A stretch of 64,000 nt of DNA, taken from the NCBI GenBank assembly GCA_030704615.1, contig CM060731.1, positions 23,748,001-23,812,000 on the forward strand. The letters run 5' to 3'. The stretch is from Takakia lepidozioides. Taxonomy: Eukaryota; Streptophyta; Takakiopsida; Takakiales; Takakiaceae. Position numbers and translations under genes: made by a program. Shown piece after piece: positions 11,099 through 22,682 of this stretch; within the stretch, counting starts at the first letter, position 1; every line of letters starts with the position of its first letter. The notes under the pieces are model-generated. The model saw only the letters and a program-made list of their open reading frames with translations. It had not been told where the DNA came from and did no database searches.

Positions 11099-12283
11099 AG
11101 ACAAACCTCGTAACCAGGCTTCGCATACAAGGGCAGCTATGCTTCACCTGTAAACAATTCGCATTGCAGCTTTCCCCGCTCCCTCCTGATGTGTAAACTC
11201 CACGCTCCTTCTTGCTGTCTATAGCTCTCTGGCGAAAAGGTTGTCCTTGTACGCACATCTGAAACGTGTCACGTAGTCTTCCAATGTCTGTGTTCCATCC
11301 CATTTGACGTACAAGCCGAACGAATTTGTGTGCATTACGACTTGCTCCTTCGCATTCGACATTACCTGCGATTCCCAAATGCATTATCACGTAGCAGTTC
11401 AGGGAATTCATGTCAGAAAAGCAAATCTGGGGAAGTACCTTGAATTACCTGGAACCACCAAGTCATACGGTTGAGCCACACATCCACTGCAGGGTCAGAA
11501 ACTTCCAGTGGAAAAGACCACATTGTCCTTATGCTCTTGGATGCATTCCAGATCGACAGCCACCGTGTCTGCCATTTCCGATCCAATGTCAGGAGCTGGA
11601 AGAGAGTGGCTATTGCTAGGAAGGAACTTCAGTGCATTGAAACCTCACCTTCTCTTTCGCATCCACACATGCCGTTGAGAGGTGATGCAGTTTCTCCAAT
11701 TGCATGGTCGGCTGCATGGCCCGAGAATAGTGTTTTGCAATCTCGGGGATGAAGTCCTTTCCAAGTGCCGGATCTGCAATTGCCACCAGCTTCACAAGCT
11801 TTGACTTGTATTTGGTTCTGGACTTGACACCGGCTTCCTTCAAGTGCTCAGTCAATGACTGCAACGTTTTGACCTGCCCCTCACTTTCCATGAAGAAGCG
11901 TTTGGCATGGGCCAAATCCAGCTTGATGTTTGACTGCCAACAAAAACATGCAGAAGCGTTACATTCGATTCATGTGGAAACATTACTAAAAATTGGGGAA
12001 GGATGAGCAGAGGGAAATTGGAGGACGACTTACTTCGTATATCACCTCCACCATTCCATCCATAGTGAGACGATACCATGTCCGGTCTGTTTTTGCAACG
12101 GCTTTCTGAATGAGCTCGGGCTCCAGCATTTCCACAAACATCTGCGGATCAGTGAGACCAGTTTTCCTCACCCTGTACAGCATATGTGCCATGTGGGTAT
12201 GCACGTACGCATTCTCAGTGACCCTGCAAGGCACACTCTCCAGTTCAGTACACGGAAGCACGGAAACACACCAGAATGGAAAC

Positions 12284-12305
12284 CGAAATGCGGCACCGCA
12301 TTTCG
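12284..12305. repeat. Single A-family palindrome in intron
   Basis: CGAAATGCGG, CA, CCGCATTTCG: a perfect palindrome with an altered outer base pair, where the change in one arm is matched in the other. It lies in the intron that follows the ParB-like exon. Confidence 0.75.
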
Positions 12306-13856
12306 AACGTGCTAGGGAGGGTATGAGTATCTTACGAGTTGAGGTCCGCCATGGCATTCTTGAGCAGGGAGGAGTCTGCCGCCTTCACCTTCAGGATGAC
12401 ACACTCCACCATGTAATGCCAGCCAATGTGCTTGGCATGGTTCTGCTTGATGTACTCCCACCAGGCGAGAAGTCGGTGATTCCCGTCCCACACAAAGAAC
12501 ATTTTACCCGACATATGGCCGAAGTCTGGATCACCCTTCAGCGTCACCTCGAATTCGTCGTTGCGAGTGTGCCAGTGGGTATCCCACGTTGACAATTCAT
12601 CGGCAGTGGGTCCACGAGTTTCGCCGTCCTCATTCTCAATGGAAACGTAAAACGCTGCCGATCCCAGATGGTACCCTTATCGAAATGCGAACTTGAGCTT
12701 ATCCACATCTCCGGGAAGGGCCTGCCTGACGATGGGAAGGGAGACCATGCGACAGAGTGGGATTCGAAGAGTCCGCTGGAATACCCTGCTGCCCAGAACT
12801 CTGCCAATGCTACTGTGTGTCTCCTCCAACATTTTATCCGCTGCACTTTTGAAATCCTCCGGAGACATGTCTGTAGGTGCCGGTAGTGGCTGAGCAGCTG
12901 GAGCATCCTCAACTGGAGCTGCACTCTGGGGCCTGTCTGCGGGCAATTCTGCCATTGCAGAGGCCTCCTCCGGGCCTGCTTGCTCATCGGTGGTGAGGTC
13001 TTGCTGCGAACGTTGAGCGGCAGCACCCTCCTCCGGTACCAAATCGAGATCAACGGTCGATCCCATTGCCTTCGTTGCAGCAGAGTCGGCCCCAACATCT
13101 GCACGCGGGAAATCCTCCAGGAACTGAGCTTCAGCTCGTGGAAGCGGTTTTGCGGGAGATTGTTCGCCTGTCGCCCTGATTGCCTTCTGCTTCCTCATCC
13201 TTGCAGGTGAAGGTGTCTGCTGCAATTGAATCTGTCTTCTACCCTACTGCTTCATTCGCGTTGGGGGGGGTGAATCGGCCTGAGCCGGTTCAGAAGCCAG
13301 TAGAGGGACGGGCTGCTTCTTCTTCGACTTTGCTGGAGAAGGGCCCGACCCCTGCTGGCGATTCTCCATGACCGAAGAACGCGAGTCGATCTCTGGGGCT
13401 TTGAACTTGCCCTTCGAAGACGCGTCTTTGAATCGCACAGGGCTAGGCCCGACAGGAATACCCGCGCTCGGGGATCGGGTGGGTGTACGTGCTGCAGCTA
13501 GCTCCTCGGACTCTTCCTGCGGCTCTTCGGATTCCTGCGATCCCTCCAGCACGTCCACCTTTCCTGTTAGGCATGCAAACATGTTCTGCATTCAAGTCTC
13601 CTAGCATTCAGTCTAAGAATTACAGAAGCAAAATGGGGGGTTCGGTGCTCGATCAGCTGCGCGCAGCCCGATCGCATGGAGCTCTCACTGGTGGTTGGGT
13701 TGCCTGAGTGGCCTGCTGCTCGGAGATGGCAATCTCCTCCTGTAGACGCATCTGCTTCCTCCCCTTCGGCATTGGCCTACGTCCGAAGTATAATTTTCGG
13801 AGCTTGCGACGAGGTCTCCTGTCTGGTGCACGAACTCCCCCCCTCTCAGGTTTGAG

Positions 13857-14205
13857 CATAAGAAGAACAGAGAGAGGGAAAAGGGGCAAAGAGTGCAGAT
13901 GGAAAGGGCGCGAGAGGGGTGACTGAGGAGACACGACAAAAGTAGATGAAACGGCGGTGATGCACCACTTGGGTTCGAAAGGGTTGGACGAAAGTGTCTC
14001 CTCGTGGAGTTTGCGTCATTACGAAATTCGAATCGTTCAGGGTACGCCTGCCGTCCGAAAAACAAACATCATTATCCAACGGTCAGGCCGCACCGCCTCA
14101 TGCCCCTTCAGTCAGATAGAGTGCCGACATGTGCAGCAATTCCGTTGCTCCACGTGTTCACATTTCAAGGCATTTCCGTCCCAGAGTTTGATCAGTTGGA
14201 GCGAA
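13857..14205. promoter_or_regulatory. Probable 5' region of Element A ParB-methyltransferase gene
   Basis: The stretch lies between the first recognisable exon on the minus strand and the start of the palindrome array. I see no gene. Its position suggests the promoter and leader of the minus-strand gene; no TATA box or start site can be fixed by eye. Confidence 0.35.
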
Positions 14206-15910
14206 AATGCGAATGCGGCGCCGCATTTCCGTTAAGTACCATCACGAAGCTACACATCCGTACTTGTTGGAAGAAAATGCGGCACCGCATTTCCGTTCCA
14301 CCTTCACATACCTTAGTTGTTGAACGGAAATACGGTGCCGCATTTCCGTCCCACAGCTCCATGTATGAGATTCAAAAGGGAAATGCGGCGCCGCATTTCC
14401 GCTCTGGAATGTCGAAAGGTGCGATTCCGACGGGAATGAGGCACAACATTTCAGTTCCCGTGGTTCATGATTTTCAATGTGAACGGAAATGCGGTACCGC
14501 ATTTCCGTTCCCCCTTCACATACGTTAGTTGATGAATGGAAATGCCGTGCCACATTTCCATTCGGGAAAGTATAGAGGTCTCACCTGGACAGAAATGCGG
14601 TGCCGCATTTCCGGTCTCGAAAGTTTGAAGGTCTCACATGGATGGAAATGCGGCAACACATTTCCGTAGCACAGCTCCAGGCCCCATATAGAAAACGGAA
14701 ATGCGGCGCCGCATTTCCGTTCTAGAATGTCGGAAGGTGCGACTCGGACGGAAATGCGGTGCCGCATTTCTGTTCCCGTTGCGCACGATTTTCAGTCAGA
14801 ACGGAAATGCGGTACCGCATTTCCGTTCTGTAGAGTATTAACGTCTGACGCTGGCGGAAATGCTGTGCCGCATTTTCGTTCCACAGCTCCATGCCTCACA
14901 TACAAAACAGAAATGCGGCGCCGCATTTCCGTTTTGGAATGTCGGAAGGTGCGACTCCGACGGAAATGCGGTACCGCATTTCAGTTCCGATGTTTCAGGA
15001 TATTTGATCAGAACGGAAATGCGGTGCCGCATTTCCCTTTTGAATCTAATACATTCCGTTTTGGAATGTTGGGAGGTGCGACTCGGATGGAAATGCGTTG
15101 CCGCATTTCAGTTCCGATGGTTCACAATTTTCAGTCAGAACGGAAATGCGGTACCGCATTTCCGTTCTGGAATGTTGGTAGGTGCGACTCGGATGGAAAT
15201 ACGCTGCCGCATTTCAGTTCAGATGCACGATTTTCAGTCAGAACGGAAATGCGGTACCGCATTTCCGTTCTGGATAGTATGAATGTCTCAAGCGGTCGAA
15301 TTGCGCTGTATGAAGCTGTCGGAATCGCACTCGGCTCCATGCATCAGATACAAAATGGAAATGCGGCGCCGCATTCCCGTTCTGGAATGTCGGAAAGTGC
15401 GACTCGAACAGAAATGCGGTGCCGCATTTATGTTCCCGTTGTTCATAATTCTCAATCAGAACAGAAATGCGGTACCGCATTTCCGTTCCACCTTCACATA
15501 CCGTGCTTGGTGGATGGAAATGCGGTACCGCATTTCCGTTATGGAGAGTATGAATGTCTTTTAAGGACGGAAATGTGCTGCAGCATTTCTATCCCTCAGC
15601 TCTATGCATCAGATACAAAATGGAAATGCGGCGCCGCATTTCCGTTCTGGAATGTCGGAAAAGTGCGACTCGGACGGAAATGCGGTGCCGCATTTCTGTT
15701 CCCGTTGTTCATAAATCTCAATCAGAACGGAAATGCGGTACCGCATTTCCGTTCCACCTTCACATACCGTGCTTGCTGGATGGAAATGCGTTACCGCATT
15801 TCCGTTCTGGAGAGTATAAAGGTTTCCCCGGACGGAAACTCGGTGCCGCATTTCCGTCGCTTTGGTGCATGACCAAGATGCAATACGGAAATGCGGCGCC
15901 GTATTTCCGT
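14206..15910. repeat. A-family palindrome array with 53-bp spacing
   Basis: About thirty copies of a 22-bp palindrome: arm GGAAATGCGG, a central YR, and the complementary arm. Clear starts include 14379, 14485, 14697, 14803, 15357, 15622 and 15887. Neighbouring copies are mostly 51-55 bp apart, close to five helical turns. The centre is CG, TG, CA or TA, so the middle six bases are always GGYRCC. Spacers are not random: five spacer types recur in order, giving a 265-bp super-repeat (15357, 15622, 15887). The array fills the space between the divergent ParB-methyltransferase and transposase genes, as an operator or centromere-like array would. Confidence 0.95.
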
Positions 15911-16337
15911 CCACCAGCAATCGAAAGAATCACTCGGGACGGGAAATCTGGAACCTGAATGGGTTGCATTGTTCCGAAACAACACAATTGCGGCCAGTCT
16001 TGATGAGCACAACTTGGTTGTCTGACCGTTTTAATTAACAGTACTGGCACTTGTCAGTGCGAACTTTCCTGTCTGCACCGAGAATACTGCTGGATCCACC
16101 CTCAGGAAAAACTGTCAGGAGATGTTATTTCGTCGCCGAATCGGCCATCATTGTCATACTTACTGGCTATGGAATCAAACCTCCCAACTTCATGCATGTA
16201 GCTTGAAAGAATACTTTCCACTTCAATGTGCGACTTCCAATCGTCGATGGACTCCGTAGATCCACTTAGATGGTGCCTGTGAGCCTTGGTCTGTCGCTAT
16301 ACTGAACCTCGCACTTGCCAACTCCGTGCGGTGTTCG
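15911..16337 (+). promoter_or_regulatory. Probable promoter region of Element A transposase gene
   Basis: Non-coding interval between the last array palindrome and the transposase ATG at 16338. No gene is visible. The location suggests the transposase promoter and leader. Confidence 0.4.
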
Positions 16338-18431
16338 ATGGCTCTGAATTCCTACGCTATAGTTTGCTGTCCTCCGCAACTTGGGAGAGCCTGGATCCCA
16401 AATGAGGGAGGACTTTGCAGAGTGACTGAAACTTACCTTTGTTCCAAATTCAAGCTCAAACCGGGCACAGTTTATTTGGAAGAAGAAAGGAAGGATGTTC
16501 CTGGACAGGTTGACGAGACCATTGTCGTGCTAGGTAACGACGGAGGTTGCGGAATCGAATGGCACGTTCCCCCGTCAGACACCATCCTGTACCGAGCTGT
16601 GGGAATGCCCATTCCCTTTCCGAATCAGTCGCTGCCCACACCATCCACAAAGGAGTCCGGAAACCGAGAGCCGGCCACTGCCAACAGAGAGGTATGCAAC
16701 GATAATCATTCCCGACCTGGACCGTCAAGACCCTCCATAGCTTCTCGTGTGGACGTATTCGACATTTCCGACGAGGAAGATGATTGCATTGAGGTACCCA
16801 TGTCCTCCACACGGTCGTTCAAATCCAGCATGGACGTCTCTGTCGGTGCTACGAATGTGCCCTCGAGCATAACTCCAACCCGGTCCATTGTGCAGCTCCT
16901 ACGACAACATCACCTCGATGGTTCTCGCTCCGAGCTGGCTGCTCTCAACTATGCCAAATTCCCAGTCAGAAAGGTAACTTTTCTGCCTCCCGAAGTCGAT
17001 GGCAATGTCATCTTCGAGTTTCCACCTGTTTCTTCGTCAAAGAAAGCCTCCGGGATGTTAACAGACATGGATTGAAAGCATGACGGACACCCCTGGTGTG
17101 TGACGAAGACCAGTAGCACGAAAATTGCTGATGGTGTTCGTGTACGATATGTCCTCTGTGCGGGGAAGCTGAGGTGCCTCAATCCCACCTGCTTCCACTT
17201 TCTCTCCAAAGGAGGGCGGAGAAACGAGACGGATTGGACTGGCACAACGCATCATCCATTCATTGTCTCCAGCCAAGCTCCTGCGGGTTCTTTCAAGTGT
17301 GCACATTGCAAAGAACCACCGACGTGCATGTCCATGTGCAGAGCCAAGCAATATTACGTAATCCATTTGCTCCCGGACTTGACTAGAGCTTGCATACACG
17401 TTGGGGTCCACTGCCACCCCTTGGCGAGAGGCAACATGCGTGAGGCTGTGCAGGAAGCACACGACATCATAAAAGAGGAGGTGAAATTGAGCCCCGGAGC
17501 CAGACCAAAGCAGATTCAGCTGAAGGCAGCCCACAAGATTGCTCTTGGCAAAATCATGTCTGAAGATGGTTCCGACCGAGAGCCCTTGACCGAAGACAAG
17601 ATGCGTGACCTCTTGGAGTCCGTCTCGCACGTTTGTAGTCCGAATGTGCGGAATCACATCGTATCTTGCAAGCAGGAGTTTGGCAGGGGGTCGGACATGT
17701 ACTCAATCCTGGAGGTGAAACGAATGACTGGATATGACTACATCCAAGGTAGCAGGTTTCCAGGGCAAGGCAGCGAATCCGATCGTTGTTACATTTTCAA
17801 AATGTCGACGTGTGGGCCTGGGAGTGGAGTCGACTTGGTCACTCGCATGACAACTGGAAACTTGTCGAATGCTTGGGTGATGTTTGATCACATCAAGCGA
17901 ATTACAAACCATCAGTGGGTGACTATGGGTGCGCATGTTTATGACTATCACTCCAAGAGGCTCATGACGATTGCAATCTACGAGATGAAAGGGGAGGACA
18001 CACAGTCCGAAATGCATCTGTGGGAGGGCATAAACCAGCAGATGGCAAGGGCGGGATTGCCAGAGCCCAATTTCAGGGGATTCATGGCAGACAACGCTCA
18101 GGCCAACTGGGCAGCGGTGCGGCGTGTGTACGGTGAGGACCCCAATGTTCCAATGGAGGGGAAAGAGAGATCCTGTGGATTCCATTGGATGCAGAGTCTA
18201 TCCCACTACACTACCAAATTTGTTGCTAGCTCATTCCAGGCTGAACACCGTGTCCTTTGTACGGCGTGGAAGGATGCACCCACATTTGATGACGCGGAGG
18301 TTAAGTTTGCTATCATCGAGGCTTGGTGGAACACGTCAGGTGCAGTGGAGACAACCAATCTGGGAGCATTGCACAGCTGGTTGGGGTGGTGGCATTTTCG
18401 GTATCGACAGTTCGGACAGTACATGCGGGAG
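16338..18431 (+). pseudogene. MULE-like transposase, Element A copy, exon 1
   Basis: Starts MALNSYAIVCC and runs 698 codons to a GT donor at 18432. It aligns along its length with Element B's transposase. An N-terminal Ser/Asp-rich part is followed by a zinc cluster (LRCLNPTCFHFL, FKCAHCKEPPTCMSMC, ACIHVGVHCHP) of the WRKY/GCM type often seen in MULEs. The DDE-like core follows (MFDHIKR, FMADNAQANWAAVRRVYG, CGFHWMQSL). An in-frame TGA at 17073-17075 interrupts it where B has a sense codon (DMD-stop-KHDGHPW). Exon 2 is at 29887, on the far side of Element B. Confidence 0.8.
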
Positions 18432-18508
18432 GTAGGCTGCTGTCAATTTCGTTCATTTGTCTTTATGTTACGGACATTTCGATTGGTCCCTCACCATTGT
18501 TTGTGTCC

Positions 18509-18518
18509 TTCTAGGAGC
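18509..18518. repeat. Target site duplication of Element B, left copy
   Basis: TTCTAGGAGC, repeated exactly at 29881-29890. The ten bases span the last six bases of A's transposase intron (ending TTCTAG) and the first four of exon 2 (GAGC). Confidence 0.85.
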
Positions 18519-18740
18519 AACGACGCAATGGCGTGAGCGTTGCACGTGAGCGCGCGAGCGTACGCTCACGCAGGAGTGACGTGGCGTGAGCGTACGCTCA
18601 CGCCAGCTGACGTGGCGTGAGCCTGCACACATGCTGACGTGGCGTGAGCGTCATGTCAGCATGCTGATGTGGCGGTAAATGATGACGTGGCACTGTCCGT
18701 CAACTGCCACGTCAGCATTAACATGCGCCGCCTATAACCG
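18519..18740 (+). repeat. Element B left terminal and subterminal repeats
   Basis: GGCGTGAGCGTTGCACGTGAG at 18530 faces an inverted counterpart at the right end. Inside follow repeated TGACGTGGCGTGAGC units and a 20-bp perfect palindrome at 18584-18603 (centre GCGTACGC). The CGTGAGC motif parallels CATGAGC at the ends of Element A. Confidence 0.8.
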
Positions 18741-19167
18741 TGGATGGTCCTATGACCGTGGAATTAATGCAGGGAATCTTGCCTAAATAGAATCAAGACG
18801 AGCGTTGAGGCCTACAATTGCAGCATCCAACATTGTGCAATTACAAATGTTTGTTTCACTTTTACAATTACGAAGACGACAAAATATCCTCACAAAGTGT
18901 GCGCCATAAAGGCTGCCACGAGAAGACTTCCTCCCTCCTCAAATAACAATGAGAGTTATGATCATCTTCAAAAGATGATTGTAGTGCATAGCGACAGCAA
19001 GACATGTAGACTTCGAACGGTGCAATGACAAATGTGCACTACCTAAAAGTTGTCACTCAGACCTCACTCCGTATAGTTGGAGGCCATATCATTGCACAGC
19101 CGACGAATTGATGTGAATTACACATTTCAAATCATGGTCATCCACATACCACATTACATAGTTCATG
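18741..19167. other. Element B non-coding segment
   Basis: No gene or repeat recognised. AT-richer sequence between the subterminal repeats and the stop codon of the minus-strand transposase; it probably holds the 3' untranslated region. Confidence 0.4.
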
Positions 19168-22100
19168 CTACCCATGTGTTGTATCCCGCTGCAAAAGAGT
19201 ATCGACCTCGTTGAAACTCATAGTGGCCTGGTGAATGAAGTTGTCACGTTTGGGATCGCAAACCATCCTCCTCAAAAATATGAAATACAAATGTTTGCAG
19301 GGTATGAATTTACCTCTCTTGCCCAAACTGGTTGATAGCATATTCACAAAATCAGGACATGTGCAATTGGGGAAATTGGAAACCGTGATGTCGTAGGTCC
19401 TGTCATGAACAGCAGATGTGGAAGTGATGATTGTGAATACCCGACCATATCCTGGATCGGGTACTTCCGTGGTGCTTCCGACACGAGCTTGGAGCATTCT
19501 TGCGGACTCCACTTTGCCAAAGTGTTCAGCGGTTGGAGGGAAACGCCGAACGAGCTTTCCATCTCGTTTGGTTGGCCACAAGTCAGGATTTGCCGGGGGG
19601 ACCCGGGAGGACGCAGGAGTAGTAGCACATGCATGGAGTTGGGGTTGTCTCGCAAGGGAAAAACCTGCCTCCTCCAGCATTTCAATCTCCTGAAAGCTGA
19701 GATGTGTTCCCACCTTCACGGGCCAAACGGTTGGAGGAGATGGCTTCATCACTACGGAAGGACGCACAGTTCCATGCACACATCTGGCACAATCATCTGC
19801 GCAGAACCAGAACTTGTGGTTCTTGGCTTCTGGTTGACCGTATGGACGCATCAAGCCCGTGAAAGTCGGAGCAGGAGTTCGGGCACCACCTCTGGATATA
19901 GATGAAGTGCACTTCTCGAAATTAGTTGCCCTGATCGCTGTACATTTCACACGAGACCCGACACTTGTGCGTTCTATGTGCCAAACGTGGTCGGGGCATG
20001 CGGACTCAAGCACATCAAGGGGGTTGTTTCTCTCCTGCACCATTTCAGTGGCACGGTTTGATGCTGGAGCTTGCCGTCGTGTTGGAGGTTCCTCCACAAT
20101 GGAGGTTCCGGACACGGAGCTGTCATGCAGGGGAACACGAGGCTTCGAGAAGTTATCACGGTCTGCCCTGTGGGAATCTGAATCCGAACCAGGTGGAGTG
20201 TTCAATTTCCTCTTACAGGAGCCGAATCTCTCCTCCCCTTCAAGATGTGGAACTCTAGAAACAAGTGGCGTTCCCTGGGCATACATGCTCACCGCCCGTG
20301 CTATCTTGATTGGATCCCCAGATCTGTTTGCAGCACGCAACATCAACTCCGATTTGTCCGGACCCTTGCCACCAACCCCACCTCGTAAGAAATCACGGTA
20401 TCGGGTTTGTTGTTGCAAGGCACGTATCAAATCATCTGTTGTTGCCACATACAAATCCCGACCTCGTTTCCCAGACTGCTGCAACCATGCATTGTGCACA
20501 GTTTCTGCCAAATTGCAAGATGGCATGTCTGCCATTTCCTCAATGGACATGTTCTGCAAAGAGGATAACCACACTTCAGAATAGTGCACAGGAAACAACA
20601 TAAAGAAAGCAATGAGTCAAAAATATGGAAAGCAAATGTATGAATAAAGCATGAAATAGAAGCCTCGTACCATTGTCATGGCTGCTCCCCACTGTCTATA
20701 CCGGAAGTGCCAAAACGCCAGCCAATCTTCCAATGCTCTCATACTCTCAAGTGATGCAGCTCCAGAAGAGAACCACCAGGCACGAATTGTCTGGAACAAA
20801 GTGTCCGCCTCCTTCATTGTTCTAGCATCTTTGTACTCTTTGCACAATTTACGGTGCTGAGTCTGCATCTCTGGTTTGATGTCCGACTTTGTATGTTTTT
20901 CCAGAGATTGTGTCCAATGGAATAGACATGTACGCTCTCTTCCTGGCATAGGCACTTTTGGGTCGCCCGATCCGAAGACAATACGAATAGCATTGAAATT
21001 TGCTTGAGCACTATCCGCCATGAAACCTGCGAAATTTGGAGATGGCAGCCCATGGCAGCCCATGACACGTATCAGGGAATTCCACATGAGCTTCTGGGAT
21101 TCCGTATCCTCGGATTGCATGTCACAAACTGCAATTGTCATAACTCGTTGGTACACTGGATCGTAGACATGACAAGCCATTGTCGTCCAATCCTTCACTC
21201 GTTTCACATGATCAAACATAAGAAAACAGTTCTGCAAGTCCCCAGTCTTTGCATCCGCTTCACGAGGCTAACCCCACTGCCCTCCCCAACAGTCGACATT
21301 TTGAAAAGAAAAACTTTGATGGCACCTTGACCTGGGAATACATTGTCCTGGATGTAATCGTACTTGCTCAGTCGTTTCAATTCCAAAATATTGTCTATGT
21401 AGCCTCTGATCCCAGAGCCCATTCTCAATGCATTGATCTGATGCCGAATGTTAGGTGAACTTAAAGTGGAGAAATGATCCATGACCAGGTCCAATGCTGC
21501 ACCGTCAAGTTTAGTCCCCACAGAATCTCCTTCACTCAAAATATGGCTTTCCAAGAAGGACTTGCTTGCGCCAAGAGCAATTGCAGATGTTGTTGCGGAT
21601 GGGTTTCTCCCGAACTCCTGTTTGATCAACCTCGATACTGTCTCAACACTCTCCCTGTAATCCCCCTTCGAGACAGGATGGTTATGGAATCCAAAATGCA
21701 CACAAGCTCTCGTCATTGTATTCAAACGGTGGACAACATAGTACATTCTTGCTCCGCAGAGCGCCAAGCAGGATGGCACAAGTTTGCAGAATTTGCAGAC
21801 GAAAGTGTTTGCCGGTGGAGGGGCAGTCCCAGGCTGAAATGGATTCTCCGCCAGACCCTCCCATTCGCTTTGATTATGAACTCCAGACTGAAGAAAGTGT
21901 CTGCAATTCAAATTATCACACCTAAGGTGTCCATTGCAAACTGTCCTCCTGAAAACAAGCTTGTCATCATTCTGAATATTGGATGTTTTTGTTCTGCACC
22001 ACGGGTGCCCGTCGTGTTTCTTGTCCATTCCATGCATCATGATTGTTACACCTCCAACTCGCGGAGGAGGAGGCAGCTCGAATAGGATATCGCCATCAAA

Positions 22101-22682
22101 AGTCTCCGGCAAGAACTTCACAGGCACCTGCTTCAAAGATTCCCAATCAATTCCCCGCAACTCACTTTTGAATCCAGCCATTCCTCCCATCGCCCGCAAT
22201 TTTGGAATGACACTACAAATCTCTTCTTCATCAGCTTCTGCAACCACAGTAGGAAGGACTGGATTTGGAATTTCACTTATGTCATCATCGGAAGAATCCG
22301 AAAGCTCAACGATTGGAGTGGAGGAAGTCTGTTCTTTTTTCACCACCACCTCCCTCTTGTCTTCAACGACCGAAGCAGCAGTCCCGGGCGTCACATATGA
22401 CCCAAGGGACTTTCGCCGAGGCTCTCCAAGTACTCTGTATCGACCAGGACGCACTCTCCACTGGCTGATATGAGCCGTCTCATCACGGTTTTGGAAAGAA
22501 TATTTCACCAACTTCCCTTTCAGATCGTAAACCTCTTTCTCCAAAAAGATGGAGCCATTCTGCAGCTGAAAACGGGTAGCCAAGACATGTTCCAGAACAA
22601 TTGCAAATCCATTGTCAAGGACTTCCTGGGAGAACGGCACTGGTTTGTCGTCTGAGAAGAACTCCGCTTCAGAGGAAGCCAT
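19168..22682 (-). CDS. MULE-like transposase with SWIM finger, Element B (one frameshift)
   Basis: Two exons on the minus strand: 22682-20671 and 20553-19168, with a GT-AG intron of 117 bp, about 1130 residues in all. Order: Ser/Asp-rich N-terminus; zinc cluster (LRCDNLNCRHFL, CKFCKLVPSCLALC, ACVHFGFHNHP); DDE-like core (LMFDHVKR, FMADSAQANFNAIRIVFG, CLFHWTQSL, then ESMRALEDWLAFWHFRYRQW with a candidate last acidic residue); a second Cys-rich block (FWFCADDCARC); and a C-terminal SWIM finger C-x-C-x17-C-x-H (CTCPDF to CKHLYF). One base is missing at about 21247, shifting the frame between VKRMQR and NCFLMFDH. That is either the only inactivating lesion or a sequence error. Such proteins cut and join element ends in the nucleus. 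Confidence 0.8.

Larger units (their letters stand above)
9649..13856 (-). pseudogene. ParB-methyltransferase fusion, Element A copy (decayed)
   Basis: Multi-exon minus-strand gene, matched exon by exon to the intact Element B gene. The first exon (near 13856-13690) carries RKLRKLYFGRR, like RKRRKSLYF in B. The exon near 13225-12345 has IPLCRMVSLPIV and the ParB-like FFVWDGNHRLLAWWEY. The exon near 11915-11650 matches B exon 4. The exon near 10790-10535 ends in LDLICGTG, the methyltransferase SAM-binding motif I. The last exon (10040-9649) ends in an acidic tail. In-frame stops lie at 12677-12679 (TAA) and 11219-11221 (TAG). The exon that carries the catalytic-loop block in B (ADIVILDIPDG) is not found here. 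Exon limits are approximate. Introns contain single A-family palindromes. Confidence 0.75.

Noticed and set aside
14727-15872. A 381-codon open frame across the palindrome array (MRCRISVPV and GTAFPF repeats)
   Set aside because: The frame is a by-product of a stop-poor repeat. Similar repeats open on both strands and in several frames, and the sequence is conserved as DNA palindromes, not as codons.
14206-15910. CRISPR array
   Set aside because: Regular ~22-bp repeats with ~31-bp spacers look similar at first sight. However, the spacers recur in five types, the repeats are perfect palindromes with variable centres, the context is a eukaryotic transposon with introns, and there are no cas genes.
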